64,000 bases of DNA, taken from positions 34,249,157 through 34,313,156 of the forward strand of contig CM039516.1 of NCBI GenBank assembly GCA_022432975.1. The letters run 5' to 3'. Origin of the DNA: Begonia masoniana (Eukaryota > Streptophyta > Magnoliopsida > Cucurbitales > Begoniaceae). The notes beneath the pieces were generated by a model that was not told the origin of the DNA, made no database searches, and was given only the letters and a program-made list of their open reading frames with translations. A program made the translations under genes and the position numbers. How positions within the stretch are numbered: the stretch's first letter is position 1; every line of letters begins with the position of its first letter. Of the stretch, positions 29,761-42,016 are shown one piece after another.

Positions 29761-30766
29761 ATTTATTTTTTAAAGAGATCATTCGCATGCATGGTATACT
29801 GCATTCTATAGTGTCAGACCGGGACACTAAATTTTTGAGCTCTTTCTGGACCACTTTGTGGAAGAAGTTTGGAACGAAGCTGTGTTTTAGTACATCTTTC
29901 CACCTCCAAACTGATGGGCAGACAGAAGTTGTTAACAGGACCTTAGGCTCCCTCTTACGCAGTATTGTAGGTAAGAAACTATCCAGTTGGGATGTAGTCC
30001 TTCCACGATTGGAATTTGCCTACAATCGCATCCTTCATTCCACTACTGAGCAAATGCCCTTTGAGGTTGCCTGTGGGTTTAATCCATGTACACCATTGGT
30101 CCTTGTTTCCTTACCAATTAATGAACTGGCCAGCCCATCAGGAGCAAACAAGGTTGAGCAGATTAAGAAATTACATGAGAGCGTGCGTCAAACCATCGAA
30201 AAGAAAAATGTGAGCGTGGCTAAGCAAGCGAATAAAGGTCAAAAATAAGTTATTTTCAATGAAGGAGATTTGGTTTGGTTGCATTTGAGCAAAGAGAGAT
30301 TCCCCGATAAAAGAAAATCTAAGTTAACACCCTAGAGCGGATGGACCATTCAAGTTGTTGGAGCAGATCAATAACGCTTATAGGATTGAATTGCCAGGTG
30401 ATTATGGAGTATCGACAACTGTTCAATGTCATGGACTTATCACCTTTTATAAGCGATGAAGAAAACTCCGAGGGGCCTGAGTTAAAGGATTTGAAGTCAA
30501 ATCCTCAATCACCTGGGGAGGATGATGTGCCTCGTAGGCCTATTACACGATCTCAAGCCCAATCTCATAATTTAACTAACTTATGCACTCACACACTTGT
30601 CTATTTTACAGGTAATGGATCGTGCGAAGGCTTGGAGGACACCTTGGGAGACTTGAAGTGGGAGATCAAAGCTATGGACATGGACCAACCAAATCACCTA
30701 ATCGTTTGGAAAATCAAGAGAGGCGACCATGATTCTCATATGGGAATTTATCTTCCCGAGCCGTGA
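29761..30766 (+). pseudogene. CRM-like Gypsy element 2: integrase core to Pol C-terminus
   Basis: This continues the frame broken at 15241. It reads IIRMHGILHSIVSDRDTKFLS (second catalytic Asp in SDRD), then TDGQTEVVNRTLG with the catalytic Glu. The C-terminal part has VWLHLSKERFPDKRKSKL and GPELKDLKSNPQSPGEDD followed by VPRRPITRSQAQ, a tail I associate with CRM-type chromoviruses. Stops at 30246-30248 and frameshifts near 30330 and 30450 disable it. The tail continues as NGSCEGLEDTLGDLKWE up to 30766, parallel to the tail of Gypsy element 1 at 3090-3190. Confidence 0.85.
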
Positions 30767-31210
30767 ATTTTGTAACTCCTTATTTTTTCAAACTTATTTG
30801 GGCAAACGTTGGCATTCTTGTTAAATTTTATTATATGCATGCATGTTAGGCATTTAGGACTAGATGTATGGTAGGTTAGAGGTGGCTTGGTTAAAGGTTT
30901 ATCCCACTTGAAAACTTGAAGACCCAAATGGTGGCCCAAGGTGAAGCGCACTTTTTGATCCTTGTCTTCCCTTCCACTTTGTGACAAAACATGGATCCAT
31001 GACTTGGCTCGTGGCTGACCATTGATCATCAAATTTCGGAGTTCATCTCGGCCACATGTTTCTTCTCATCTCATCCGCACACTTCATCATCCATTTGGCC
31101 GATCTAATGGCCCTCATGAACCCTAAACCCTACCCAACCACCCTTATATCTATATAAGCATGGTATTGGTGTTTGTAAACATTTTGACTTATTTTTAAGG
31201 AGCATACACG
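30767..31210 (+). mobile_element. Truncated 3' LTR of CRM-like Gypsy element 2
   Basis: It is homologous to the LTR of element 1: 'ggcaaacgttggcattcttg', 'attatatgcatg' and a TATA box TCTATATAAGC (31149-31159) followed by 'atggtattggtgtttgtaa'. It stops near 31210, where MULE sequence begins, so the LTR 3' half is missing. Confidence 0.65.
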
Positions 31211-31229
31211 GTGATAGTGTTGATGAACA

Positions 31230-33175
31230 AAATTTTATGGTGTTAGTCTCATGAAATGCATGCATGGAATGAAATGGACACATGAGATTCTAAGAAGCTC
31301 CCACCTGCAACAGTTGCACACACCTGCATTCAAGTCGACAACATATTGTTCGTGCACCTCTCGCGAACACAGCATTCCAATTTCGAGGTGCACCTTCTAA
31401 CTTCCCAAGCTTTTTCTTTATATTAAGACACAGGAGGTTTGTTGACAAGAGCATCTTCTTGTTTTTTTACAATGTAAGTCATCAAGGACTTTCGAATCAT
31501 CTCGAACATGGTCAGGATCGGTTTGTCTCTAGCCGACAATAGAACTGCATTGAACGACTTGTATAAATTATTCAAGCTCATATCGCACTTGGGAATCAAG
31601 AAAAATGCATGAATAACCCAATAGCTAGGCAGTGTTTGTCGAAGCCATGTGTGGGCATCCAGGTGAATCTTATGCAGTTTCCTCATTTCTATCTCAAAAT
31701 GAAAATTTGTGGTTGCCCTAGCTGCATTCCATATTACATCTCTGAACGCTCTGCCCCGAAATTGACTTTTAAAGTTTGCATACATATGCCAGAGGCAGTA
31801 ACAGTGTTCGGCTAAACCTAATTCTTTCTTCACAGCACGCGACAACCCCCTAATATGTGAAAGAAAAATAAAGTCAACATAAAACAATATAACAATCACA
31901 ACGTGAAGGGTACTAATTAGGATAATTCCAGGAAAGACTATACTGGACAATCTCCTAGACAGAACTACATTTCCAAGTAAGTTTCCAGGAAATGCTAGAG
32001 AGGTCACAAGCGGTCCTACTTAAAATCCAGTCTCCTAAGTAGAACTTCCTTATGCATTACAATTACACCACTAAATAAGCTGTACGAGAAACAATAGCAA
32101 ATGTGATCTGACACAGTTGTACATTTTGTCGATCCGACACAATTGTCCATCTGCATCTATCTAGAGTGTTTGGGTCTTCCTTCAATATTTGCAAAAACCA
32201 CTTCCATGAGTCTGTGCACTCTGACTCCAAATTGCAACGACAACATGATATATGTCATCGTCGCCATTAATACTAATGACTGTGAGTAATTGGCTAGGGC
32301 AGGAGCCCTTCAGATGACAACCATCCAAACAGATAATAAGTCTACCACGCTACAGCAAACCTGTCTTACAAGTAGCCATACACATATACATTCTTTCAAA
32401 TACGTATGACTCAGTCTTACCATTGCCCACCAGGTAACTATGTATTTTCATTGTGCTACCCAGATTTGATCTAAATATTTTTGTTGTGTACAAATGCGGT
32501 AGTTTGAATTGTTCGTTGCCCCTCCCGTCATTAAGTTCTCGAGCATTGCTTCTTGCTCTTCTGGCAAGACTGGGTGTAATGTTCACATTCAAATCCTTCC
32601 TCACTGTCTCGATAATAGAAGAAATTTCTCATATAAGTTGACTTTTGGACCTATCCAAATAATGGTTTGCCACCCATTTTGCAGTAGCGTGACGATTCTC
32701 GATTTTCTTTGCACAGCTGCGAGAATCGGTGTAACTATTTATTTGGAATGTAAGCTCATTTTGCATGATCAAAGCATGCAGTCGCCATTCACATCCGTCT
32801 TCACACGCTGCCGTGAGTCGCCGAGTTTCACTTTTAATGAATTTGATGTCATATCCATTATTCAAAGCATATTCGACTATTTCTTCTCTAATGGCCTGTA
32901 GAGAACTATATTTTTTATCCAAAAAAAAAACTCATAGAAATTTCTTCTCTTACCGGTATGTTTTTCGCCTTGTCATCTTCCGACTCGACCAGTGTTCGAA
33001 GCTCATCGTCTAGGGTTTGCGAGGTTTAATATATCTCTATTTCTCCATCATCTTCTAAATGATTAAATGCTCAAAGATCCCCGTATCTAGACGTGTCGTC
33101 TGAATACAAGCCCATGTTGGTAACTTGATTAGTTGTTTCGTCTACATCAACCCATCTACTTGAATCAGAATCCAT
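31230..33175 (-). pseudogene. Mutator-like (MuDR/MULE) transposase, decayed
   Basis: The start ATG is at 33175 (MDSDSSRWVDVDE). A MuDR N-terminal domain follows (EEIVEYALNNGYDIKFIKSE and DGCEWRLHALIM, 32629-32922), then VNITPSLARRARSNA (32350-32604). The transposase core begins DGCHLKG (about 32320-32340, first catalytic Asp). Next come LAEHCYCLWHMYANFK and CDMSLNNLYKSFNAVLLSARDKP (31423-32007). A C-terminal SWIM zinc finger (VCNCCRWELLRISCVH) is readable at about 31259-31325 in a shifted frame. The usual catalytic Glu of the ESFN motif is Lys, and the second Asp region is eroded. Stops and frameshifts at several points show that it cannot make active transposase. Confidence 0.88.
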
Positions 33176-33295
33176 CAACGTTGCTAATAAAGAAAAAAAT
33201 AAAATGTCGTTAGAAATACAATATCGCTAGAGGTTTTAGAGTTTTCAAGATCTGTGAGTTCAACATTAAAGGTTGTTTCCTTATATAGTATAGTA

Positions 33296-33880
33296 GAACA
33301 GACGTCCATTCACGAGAACGATCGTTCGTTCTCTTTCAGCCAGTGATTCAATAATTGTCACGGGCAGAAATTTGTTCGGTCGAATGGACGACCTTTCAAT
33401 ACAACAGCCGTCCGTTCTACCAAACAGTGTCCGGCTCATGACAATTATTGAGTCACGAGCTGGTCACTATTTAGGAGAACGGTCGGCCATTCCGTAAACC
33501 GGCCGTCTCTTATCCCAAACAGTGACCAGTCCGTGACAATTATTGAGTTACGAGTCAGAGACTGTTTGGTAAAACGGATGACCCTTCCGTGGAACGTCCG
33601 ACCGTTCTCCGCCCTCAGTTTACCAACAGAGGGTCAATGTCCTGGAACGGTCGGTTGTTCTCGCAGAATAGGCAGCTGTTCTCGAAGAACGGTTGGCTGT
33701 TTGCGTGAGAACGGTCGGCTGTTCTTCGAAAACAGCCGACCGTTCCTGAGCACCGTGCAATGAAGGGTGTCCACATCCAACCAGACGGGTCCGATCCGAC
33801 GTGTCAAGTGCCACGTGGCACTAGAAATAACATACGGCCGTTTGTCGTAGAACGGTTGTCCGTTCTATTGCGTTTTTTGA
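33296..33880. repeat. Cluster of GAACGGTCGG inverted motifs upstream of MULE transposase
   Basis: At least ten motifs of the form GAACGGTCGGYTGTTC or CCGACCGTTC occur at irregular spacing in both orientations, with variants AACGATCGTTCG and GACCTTTC. A perfect hairpin has 15-bp arms GAACGGTCGGCTGTT (33709-33723) and its complement (33731-33745) around a 7-nt loop. A diverged direct repeat, 'cacgggcag.../tgacaattattgagt' at 33358-33540, is interspersed. The cluster lies between the transposase start and the terminal repeat. Confidence 0.8.
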
Positions 33881-33914
33881 GACTAGACAGAGATCTGCCG
33901 ACCGGCAGAGTTTG

Positions 33915-34025
33915 TTTTGTTAGGTTTTTAATAGTTTAAAGTTTGAATTATTAGGATTGAAAGTTTAAGATTTAAAAAAAAAATCAATAGTTTGAGGTTT
34001 TTTTTTTTTTTTTTGTAAATATCCT
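33915..34025 (-). repeat. Right terminal inverted repeat region of the MULE (degenerate)
   Basis: 'ttaggtttttaatagttta' and 'aattattaggattgaaagttt' match the terminal repeat of the MITE at 56714-57190 ('ttagatttttaatacttta', 'gttgttagggcttaaagttt'). This ties the two as one Mutator family. The left terminal repeat is not recognisable, so the MULE is truncated on that side. Confidence 0.6.
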
Positions 34026-34345
34026 ATTTTCTTAAAAGTTTGATGATGTAAAGTTGTAAAGTTATTATTCGAAGAATAAAATATTAAAAAATAAATTTAT
34101 TTATAATTTAGTATAATATTTGAAACTAACAATTATATAGTCCATATGGGTAAAGAAGGATCTCGCCTTCAATCAAATGAGGACAACCTTATACTCATGG
34201 ATCCAAAACCTATTTTGATTATATCTCATTTTGTTTATTGAGACTTGTTTTTATTCTGTTAATGTTTTATTTCATATAGTCTTATTTATAGTTATTGATG
34301 TTATATATTGTGAAACATTTGGTGTAATTTATAAATGTGGTCAAA
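34026..34345. other. AT-rich intergenic sequence
   Basis: I see no coding or mobile-element signature. There are short homopolymers only. Confidence 0.4.
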
Positions 34346-34394
34346 ATATTAGAAAGTCGTAATATAATTTGTTATTGTGTAGATATGTGTAAAA

Positions 34395-34570
34395 TGCAAA
34401 ATCGATAGAAAGCTACTAAGACTCAAAAACAATAGTGAGATTGTGAGTCGATGAATGGCTTATCGGGCAAAGTAACAAACATAATTAAATTACTTTAGAC
34501 GGGAAAGCTACTAGGTCTCAAAAACAATATTGAAGTCGTGGGTAAGCAATTAGCCTATCGGCCAATGAAA
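34395..34570. repeat. Diverged tandem duplication, about 100 bp
   Basis: 'gaaagctactaagactcaaaaacaatagtgagattgtgagtcgatgaatggcttatcgg' (split across 34408-34466) is followed by a similar copy 'gggaaagctactaggtctcaaaaacaatattgaagtcgtggg...gcctatcgg'. The origin is unknown. It lies about 300 bp upstream of the rhodanese gene. Confidence 0.7.
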
Positions 34571-34882
34571 TTCAATGGCATAGCGGAATGATGGAGCCCG
34601 CCTCCTTTAACGAGTCAGATATCATCCATATATGCCAAATTGAGATGTTGTGGTCGACCTGACGTGGGGTCAATCCAGTCCAAACATATATTGGCAATTC
34701 ATCCGTTGGCATTTACCTGAAAGGTTCTCCCCAGGATGACATCGATCTCCTTTACGAAGTGAATCTGATGAAATAGCTCTTCCCCAGAAAACAAATCCCT
34801 GGGCGAAGGATTACAATCCCCCGCCAATCCCATCTGCCATCTCGTCCGTTCTGTTGCTATCTTCCCTCGACTGGTTTATGCC
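34571..34882 (+). promoter_or_regulatory. Presumed promoter and 5' UTR of the rhodanese gene
   Basis: This is the only non-repetitive sequence directly upstream of the coding start. I see no clear TATA box in the last 100 bp. Pyrimidine-rich 'gttgctatcttccctcgactgg' (split here by the line at 34861) lies just before the ATG. Assigned by position. Confidence 0.35.
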
Positions 34883-36213
34883 ATGGCTTCTGTGGAGAGG
34901 TCTCCCCTTTTTCCTTCTCTGCTTCGTTTTTGAACCTTATAATCGCTTCTAATGTTTTGGTTTCTGTCCATGAATGGATGTCTTTTCTACTCTCTTCCTC
35001 CTGCTTTTGTCTTGCAGCTCAGGTACTGAAGTTGTCACCGTTGATGTTACTGCTGCCAAAGATCTTCTCAAATCTGGCTACCGTTTATTAGATGTTAGGT
35101 AGACCTACCTCTCTTTTTGTTCTGGGTTTTGTTTTTAAACTTAATCGCTACTAGCTTTCTCGATTATTCACACATAGTCTACTGCAACATGCTTATTTAT
35201 TATGCAGAACTTTGAGATCTTCTTTTTCATATTTCTAGGTTCTGGGTCTTCCAATTAATTAGATCCTCGTGTTAAAATTTTGAGTTTGAGTGAATATTTT
35301 GTATTAAAAAGCTGGTTGTAGAAATGGCTTAAAATTATCAATAATCCATGTTGATTGAACTTTAGCTAAACCAAACGTTGCATCTATTTGTCCTCTTGTT
35401 CAGAAAAATCTTCTAATCTAGTAGTAGAGTTGAGTTAGCTGTTTTCTGATGAATCAAGTTTCAAGGAAGGCACTTATGATCTGCCCTTTGCATATTTTGT
35501 GAAAGCTATAATTATGCTTTACGTATGATTCAATTCATCCGATGCCCATATCATCGATTTCGCTCTTTCTAATCGAATCTATCTATATTTAGGACGGTGG
35601 AGGAGTTCAACGAAGGGTTTATAGCAACCGAGAATATCATTAATATTCCTTACATGTTCAACAGCACAGAGGGTAAACTTGCAAGTATTTCAAATCTGAT
35701 TTTCTTAATTCTACTGAGATTCATTGGATTTGTGGGCTTCAGGTAGAGTGAAGAACCCTGAATTCTTGGAGCAGGTACTTTCTGCTTGCAAGAAAGAGGA
35801 CCTCCTCGTGGTGGTATGTACTTGTTTCGTGAATTTGATTAATTTTAATCGAAGAATTCAATGAAAGCGTTGGATTTTCGGTTTGTTCTAGGGATGCCGA
35901 AGCGGTGCTCGATCCCTTTATGCAGCCGAAGATCTTATTAAAGCTGTAAGTTCAATCAACTTTGCTTCTACCTAATCAGAGATCCATCCTAGACTTAGTT
36001 AAAATCTTTGATATTATTGTTTCATCGAAATCATTATGAACCAACTTTTTTGGAAGATGATTCGTGTCATATTTTTGGCCAAATAATAGGGGTTTAAGCA
36101 CGTGAGCAACATGGGAGGAGGGCACCTTGCATGGGTGGAGAAAAGATTTTCCGGTGGATAAACCCAAACCAGAAGTGAAGCAGCAGAATCTTGCTGTGAA
36201 GGAGGTTTTATAA
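34883..36213 (+). CDS. Single-domain rhodanese (thiosulfate sulfurtransferase 16/17/18-like), six exons
   Basis: Exons with GT-AG borders and phase-consistent joins are 34883-34899, 35018-35098, 35593-35672, 35743-35813, 35892-35945 and 36090 onward. The product reads MASVESSGTEVVTVDVT, SGYRLLDVRTVEEF, then VKNPEFLEQVLSACKKEDLL. The active-site loop is CRSGARS (Cys plus Gly and Arg), followed by NMGGGHLAWVEK. This is a cytosolic-type single rhodanese domain that would carry persulfide sulfur on the loop Cys, as in Arabidopsis STR16-18. No transit peptide is evident. In exon 6, T4 at 36147-36150 puts the frame into TAA at 36159-36161 (124 aa). With T3 it would read on through a conserved-looking tail to TAA at 36211-36213 (141 aa), the usual family length. 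Either a real truncation or a 1-nt base error. Confidence 0.9.
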
Positions 36214-37290
36214 AATTCCACTAAGAATGTTTTCGAATTCGAAGTCGGGCTTATTCTTTTCGTCCTCTCGGATATGAACTTGATCATTGATCTTCGTTCT
36301 AAATTAGTTACTCGGAAATAAAAATGTGGCAATAAATTCGAATTAGAGACTGAAGTAGTCGTATCAAAGATTTAGTCGAGAATTGCGAGACAATTAAAAT
36401 AGTGAAGATAGAATTCATATCCTAGCGTATTAGACTTTGAACTATTCATCGTTAACAAATTGTCATCTGCCAACATTCGATAAATGATGTCGCGGCACTC
36501 TCTCTCTCTCTCTCTCTTCGAACTTGGGTTCCCCCAAGGTAATAATTCTCTACTAAGCTGTTGAGAAGTCATATTGGGCGAATGTAGACATAAATGCCAA
36601 TAAATGGCTTGCGTTATTTTGGGTTTGAGAGAGAGATAACAATGGTTGGTTTTCAGTTATGGAATTTGTGAGCCATGTTGTGATTTTACCGACAGATGAT
36701 GTTGCCGGAGGGCTAACGCCGGTGAAGGCGTCGATGTCAGGTCGAGGAGCAAGACAATGAAGCATTGCTGAGAGTCTCTCTCTTGTTGAGAAAACAGTGT
36801 CTTTGAAAGTACAAATTTAAATGTACGAAATTTAAAGCACAAGATATTAACGAAGTCAGCGAAATTAGGTGATTTTATTGATAAATACCAAAATTAAATT
36901 ACCATTTGGGTCATTGGTAGGGCTATCTCAGATCCCACTTCCCAAGCATCGTCTTCTGTCAAACTCGTAAGCTATTTGATCGGGGAGTACAAAACAAGCA
37001 ACTGCTCTGAAATTTTGGCCATGAAAGAAGATTACGAGGTATGTAATTTTTATGTACTGCCCAATTTGTATTATGATTGACCGCGATGATAGTTCGTTTT
37101 GCCGCGATGATCTCCCTCGGCTTTTGCTCAAATTCTCCGTCGTTGATTTCCTGTAATCCATTCATTTTTTCTGTCGAACGTTTCTGATTAATCTGTTATA
37201 CGTTTGTAGGAAATTTAATCCCCACCTCAATTAGGCAATTCCGCTTTTCATTTTGATTGATACATCCAAAAAGCTTCTACTGATCGTTTC
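36214..37290. other. Intergenic sequence downstream of the rhodanese gene
   Basis: No gene recognised. It includes a (CT)n run at about 36499-36518. Short frames here lack family similarity. Confidence 0.4.
36499..36518. repeat. (CT)10 microsatellite
   Basis: A short perfect CT dinucleotide run. Confidence 0.9.
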
Positions 37291-37302
37291 AGTTGAGAGT
37301 CA

Positions 37303-39290
37303 ATATACACGGAGAAAATGAAAGAACACCAGATGTAAAATCGACTCTGTCGCATAATATATACACTTCAGTAACAGAAATTAAAACTCTTATTTTGACA
37401 TTTTGTCAGTAAGTAACTCGAAACTAATATAAATGAATTTATGGAAGGTGTTTATCTTCAAGGTACGGCCACTTTGAACAATTCACGTTTATCCCTTATG
37501 GAATCCCCCTTCAAGCAAAAGGGTGATGTAAATTGTAATCACCTGAAGCTTGTTCTTGGAAAAACTTACTGAGAAATTGGTTATTTCAACCCTGTTTCAC
37601 TTGAAGAAACATAAAGAACTGAGATGTTCAATCAGTACCTTGTTCTGGCGATGCAAATGGACTTCAAATGTGCTTAGATATAGCGTGATGAAAAGGATTT
37701 GAAGCACCACACACAGCACTTACATTATCCCACCAAATCGAAGATGGATGAGTGATGAACTTTCATATCTGTTAACAAGGATTGAATTCAGCTTCATTTG
37801 CCGGTTGTTCATGCCAAAGCTCATTAGCCTATTTCAGCTCTAGAACTTACTAAAAGTATCTATTTTTTATGGAAGACCATGAGATTAGATTCCTCTCACT
37901 TGTTGATCGTCTATCATCAACTTTGTTTGCCCAATCTGCATCTTAGATGCTTTCAACAAATAAAGATGTTGTGGTGTATTACGAAAACAATCATTGACTG
38001 TTCCCTTCAAATTCCTCGAAGTATCTGTCATTTTGGCTCTTCATAAAGACGAAAATCTAGTATATTGGCTATATATGCCAAATGAGTTCAGTAATATTTC
38101 AATCCTAAAAAAGTGTGTGATTGAACCAAGATCTTTTAAGCGCTCTTTGCTAAGATTGCACATGAGCCATTGGACTACAGCTGCATCAGAACCGCTGACC
38201 AGAGTACCATCCAAACAGACCAGTAAGTAGATTAGCTGACTAAATTGTAGAAAAATTTTATGGATGCTTATAACCCCTATTGGATAGAATTTGTTTAACC
38301 TTGTATTCAAGCTCTAGATGCTTGTTTATAAGCCTCCCATAGACTGATTTCTTGAGTCATTGCACATGTGTTGGTCGTTGAGAATAAATGAAGTTTTCAG
38401 GGAGCATAACCACAAACTCTTCAATTGTACCATTGAGAAAGACATCAGTAGCATCCCAGACATTTGACACTTTTGTAGGTAACACAAACTGAACAGTGGT
38501 CAGTTTTACAATCAGAATAAAAGATCTTTTGAAATCTAACCTGGGGATTTTTTGAATCCTCCTTGTCACCAATATGACTTTTGATATCCAATACGTGGGT
38601 TTGAGTTCAGCATGGGTTTGAAAATCCATTTGTCTTTAGCCAAATTCTTATCATGAACAAAAAGACCAAGTTGGATTAGCTAAAGTTTCCTTGACAGCAT
38701 AAGGAACATGGTGTTCTGAGTTTTCTGGTGATGTAGAATTGATGGCTAAGTAGGCTTTTGCTTTAAATTCCAGTTTCCTATTCGAGTAATCATTGGGTGT
38801 GTTGGAATGGTTAAATTGCACTGAGAGGTCAGCTTAGGTAAGGTATTGGAATTCTGTGTTTGTGTGGAACTAGGTCCTGGAATAAGGTTTATGATAGATG
38901 GAGTTTGACTTGAGCTTTTATCAGTTGAATGAGATTAGCCTTAAGTGAATATCAGTGGGGAGCATGGAAAAGTTCTCACAGAAATTTTTCTGTTTTTATG
39001 TTGAGAGAGTTCAGATTGTTTGGAAATTTTGATAGAATCAGCATGAAATGGAAATCTAGCTCAGATGCAATACAGGAAGTAAGAAAAACCAGATGTAGAA
39101 TAAACTCTGCTGTTTGGATGGATTGGATAAAAGTATTATTTGCACTAATATAACTGAAGTTAAACTGCTATTTTTACAATCTAACTCAAACTAATATAAC
39201 TGAATGAATTCAAGGCTGTATCTTCAAGTTACGTACTTCTTGAAAAATTCACGTTAATCTGCTATGAGCCTTATCAGTTATCACCCTCAA
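37303..39290 (-). pseudogene. Decayed Ty1/Copia element, reverse transcriptase and RNase H
   Basis: Read on the minus strand from about 38730. First is an N-terminal RT piece with 'KETLANPTW' and KDKWIFKP-like sequence. Next come FKRSFILIVKLTTVQ and DVFLNGTIEEFVVMLPENF (38357-38629), then LKDLGSITHFFRIEILLNSFGIY (38041-38310). Then the RNase H signatures DADWANKVDDRRSTS (about 37893-37945) and SNPFHHAISKH (about 37640-37700). Diverged direct repeats at about 37303-37510 and 39085-39285 ('cagatgta.aat..actctg', 'aactaatata', 'caattcacgtt') could be the remains of its two LTRs. Many stops and frameshifts show it is old. Confidence 0.72.
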
Positions 39291-40661
39291 ATGCTATGTT
39301 GACAAAGTGGTTCTCTAATTAACGATTATTTTTAGCGTTGGCACTTGCATGTTTGGTATTCAGGAGGGAAATGTGTTGACAATTGTTTGCTATCTGGTTG
39401 AGTTTTCATATTTTGAGATTATCTGATTTATTTCCCTCGATTACTCGTAAAGAAATTCCATCTTTTACTCAGTCAGATTTCAAGTAGAAGTATGGCTATC
39501 AGTTATTGTTTTTGCAATAGAAATCCTTGTTTGGGTTGTAAATTTTTCCTTGTACATTTCATTATCGAAGACCTTTTAGCTTGTTCACATGAGTGTCCTA
39601 TTTTAAATTTCTTGTTGGCTGCCACCTACTTCTCTGGTATTCAGATGAAGATAGAATGCTCTGAGTTGTTTCTTGTCATCAATTTAGAAAATCCAAGTTT
39701 TTAATATGTTAGGAATATGTTACACTGTAGTCTTCTCCTTCTGCGAGTTTCCCAGTCTCCTTGGTAGTCCCTGGACGCACGATAAGAACACAACAAACAA
39801 ACCAGTTTCAAACAGTAAAACAACTACACCACAAGTCCGACTAAACCACAGACCCAAAAATACTACAACTGTTCAATAAGAAAACATGCAAAAACAGCAT
39901 AACAGTCTGTAAAATGACGACATAATAAAATGCCTCTTCTCCCCCTAAAACCCCTGATAGAATCTCCCTCCTATTCTTTGTAATTACCTGTCAGACAATC
40001 ATTGTGTTGAGAAGGGAGACGAGGATAAGTATTTTGGAAAGACGTTCATTTTCAAGGGTAAAGTGGAACATGTTTTATGTTTAGCTGGCAAGTTAGTTAA
40101 GAATTGGGGTAATGGAGAGTTGCAGTTCGTTTTGGTGAGTGGTTGGTATTGGCAAAGAAGAAGAGCATGTGAAGGAGTGTGTAGGTTTTCATTATGAAAT
40201 TTATATTCTGTTGAATGACGTTTTCTCTTGTGTTCCAAGTCCAAGATTGTTCTTGACTTGGGTGTTGTTTGTTTTCCCTCCTCAGAAGTGGTTTGTCTTA
40301 ATTTCGTTTGGTGTTTGTACTTGTTTGGTAGACAATTCAGTGTGTAGATTTCCATCCCCATCACATTGCAAGATAAAAATCTCCCCCACGAAATACAACT
40401 TTCACCAACAGTAATCATTTTCCCTTCCCACTTTAAGATTTACCAAATAACCTTTTATTTGGCGAAGTTGGCATCAGAATATCATTGATCCCCTGTAATA
40501 GTACCTCAATATCTGTTTAGAAAAATACTAGAAGAATTACCAGAATAAGTAGGTTTTTAAGAGGACTTCTCCCCCTTCTAATGTCAACTTACAAAATGAA
40601 TTTCATAGAATCTCACTGCTTCAGAAGCAGTGGTTTGATAGGAATTGCCACAATATATTAG
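39291..40661. other. Unassigned sequence left of the gap
   Basis: No convincing gene. An open frame of 139 codons on the minus strand (39999-40418) shows no family motif and has low-complexity content. It may belong to the adjacent Copia remnant. Confidence 0.35.
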
Positions 40662-40761
40662 NNNNNNNNNNNNNNNNNNNNNNNNNNNNNNNNNNNNNNN
40701 NNNNNNNNNNNNNNNNNNNNNNNNNNNNNNNNNNNNNNNNNNNNNNNNNNNNNNNNNNNNN
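40662..40761. other. Assembly gap (100 N)
   Basis: Exactly 100 N, the conventional placeholder for a scaffold gap of unknown size. Sequence order across it rests on scaffolding. Confidence 0.99.
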
Positions 40762-42007
40762 AAGTTGTGCTTGAATATTAGGAATAAGTAATTTAATGAC
40801 ATTGTATTAAGTCATTAATGGTAGCAAGAACTTAAATATCTATTAGGTAGTCAAATGGTGACTTTTGATAAACAGGATTAGTTTCTGAAAAATTTAATAA
40901 AATAAAGTGTACAAGAAATTCTTTGTTAATCATTGCCCGGCTACGCTGTAATGAAGTCGACGTAATCTTGTGTATGTCCTCTAAACGTAAACAAGTTACA
41001 TCTAGTGGTAAACTTCAATGGTTTCCCTAGGGACCAGACCTAACCTAGGACCCAAAAGATTTTTGGGATAAGAGAAACCACTTGATCACTTCTTGCAGGT
41101 TGATGCTCTCCCACGAAAAATTCAATGGCCCTACAGTGAGCTCGAGGCATATGACGGGAGACTCAACAAAGGTTGGTTTTGTGCACAACAAGAAGAAAGT
41201 GAAAGAGAGACGAGAGATTGTGGAGAGAAAAGAATGAGTGAAAGATAGGTACTTCGTACTGCAATGGCGCCAAGAAAAGGATCGCTTTTGTGCTTCAAGG
41301 GAGAAGGAATGGAGGATTTTTGAACGAGAGCGAATGCGTGCACTGAACTCGCCTACTTGCACGTACGGTATGAGATACGAAGTTGTGTTCCGGTGTGGCT
41401 TGTGAATTTGTGTATGTTTTCATTGTCAAGGATCATGAATTATCTCCTTGGATCTTGTAATCCTTGCACGACCTATTTTGATCCATGATAAACAACAAGA
41501 GAAATAAAACTGTCATGCTTACTCGGTTGACAACACTGGTTCGCTTACAAAATAAAAATAGAAATAAAAATAGAAATAGAAATAGAAATAATTAATGTCG
41601 AGTTTTCTTGAGCTAGGTCTAGGTCAGATTTGTAATCCACTATTCGGTGTAATTCTAATGATTTTTCATATCTGAAACTGTGAACCAAATGCTGAAAAAA
41701 TGTTATTTATATTAAGAACCAATCATGATTCACGCGAAGATTAGAAATTAGAACGATCAGAAATTGAACCACAATTATAATTTGATTTTGTGCAACCTAC
41801 TTATAAGATTATCAAATATCTAGTTAATGGCTCCAAACCAAGCTATTGGGAAGTACTCTTAGCCGTGTTAAACCCAATTCATGGATGAATATGGAACAAC
41901 AATAGTATACAAAAATCTGTTAAGTTGCAATTAATTTTTAATTCCTTTGTAAATGATATATTCTTTTAAAATCTCGTACATAATCTTTCTCATAAATGTC
42001 CCAAAGG
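40762..42007. other. Unassigned sequence right of the gap
   Basis: No gene recognised. It contains an A-rich (AGAAAT)n-like microsatellite at about 41548-41592. Confidence 0.4.
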
Positions 42008-42016
42008 AACTAAGTT

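Noticed and set aside
31110..31140. Telomere-like 'ccctaaaccctaccc'
   Set aside because: Only about two degenerate units within an LTR; no array.
34883..34899. Upstream ATG at 34878 as the rhodanese start
   Set aside because: It is out of frame with the spliced coding sequence; the ATG at 34883 joins in phase to exon 2.
39999..40418. 139-codon minus-strand frame as a gene
   Set aside because: No recognisable domain, compositional bias, and located between a Copia remnant and an assembly gap.
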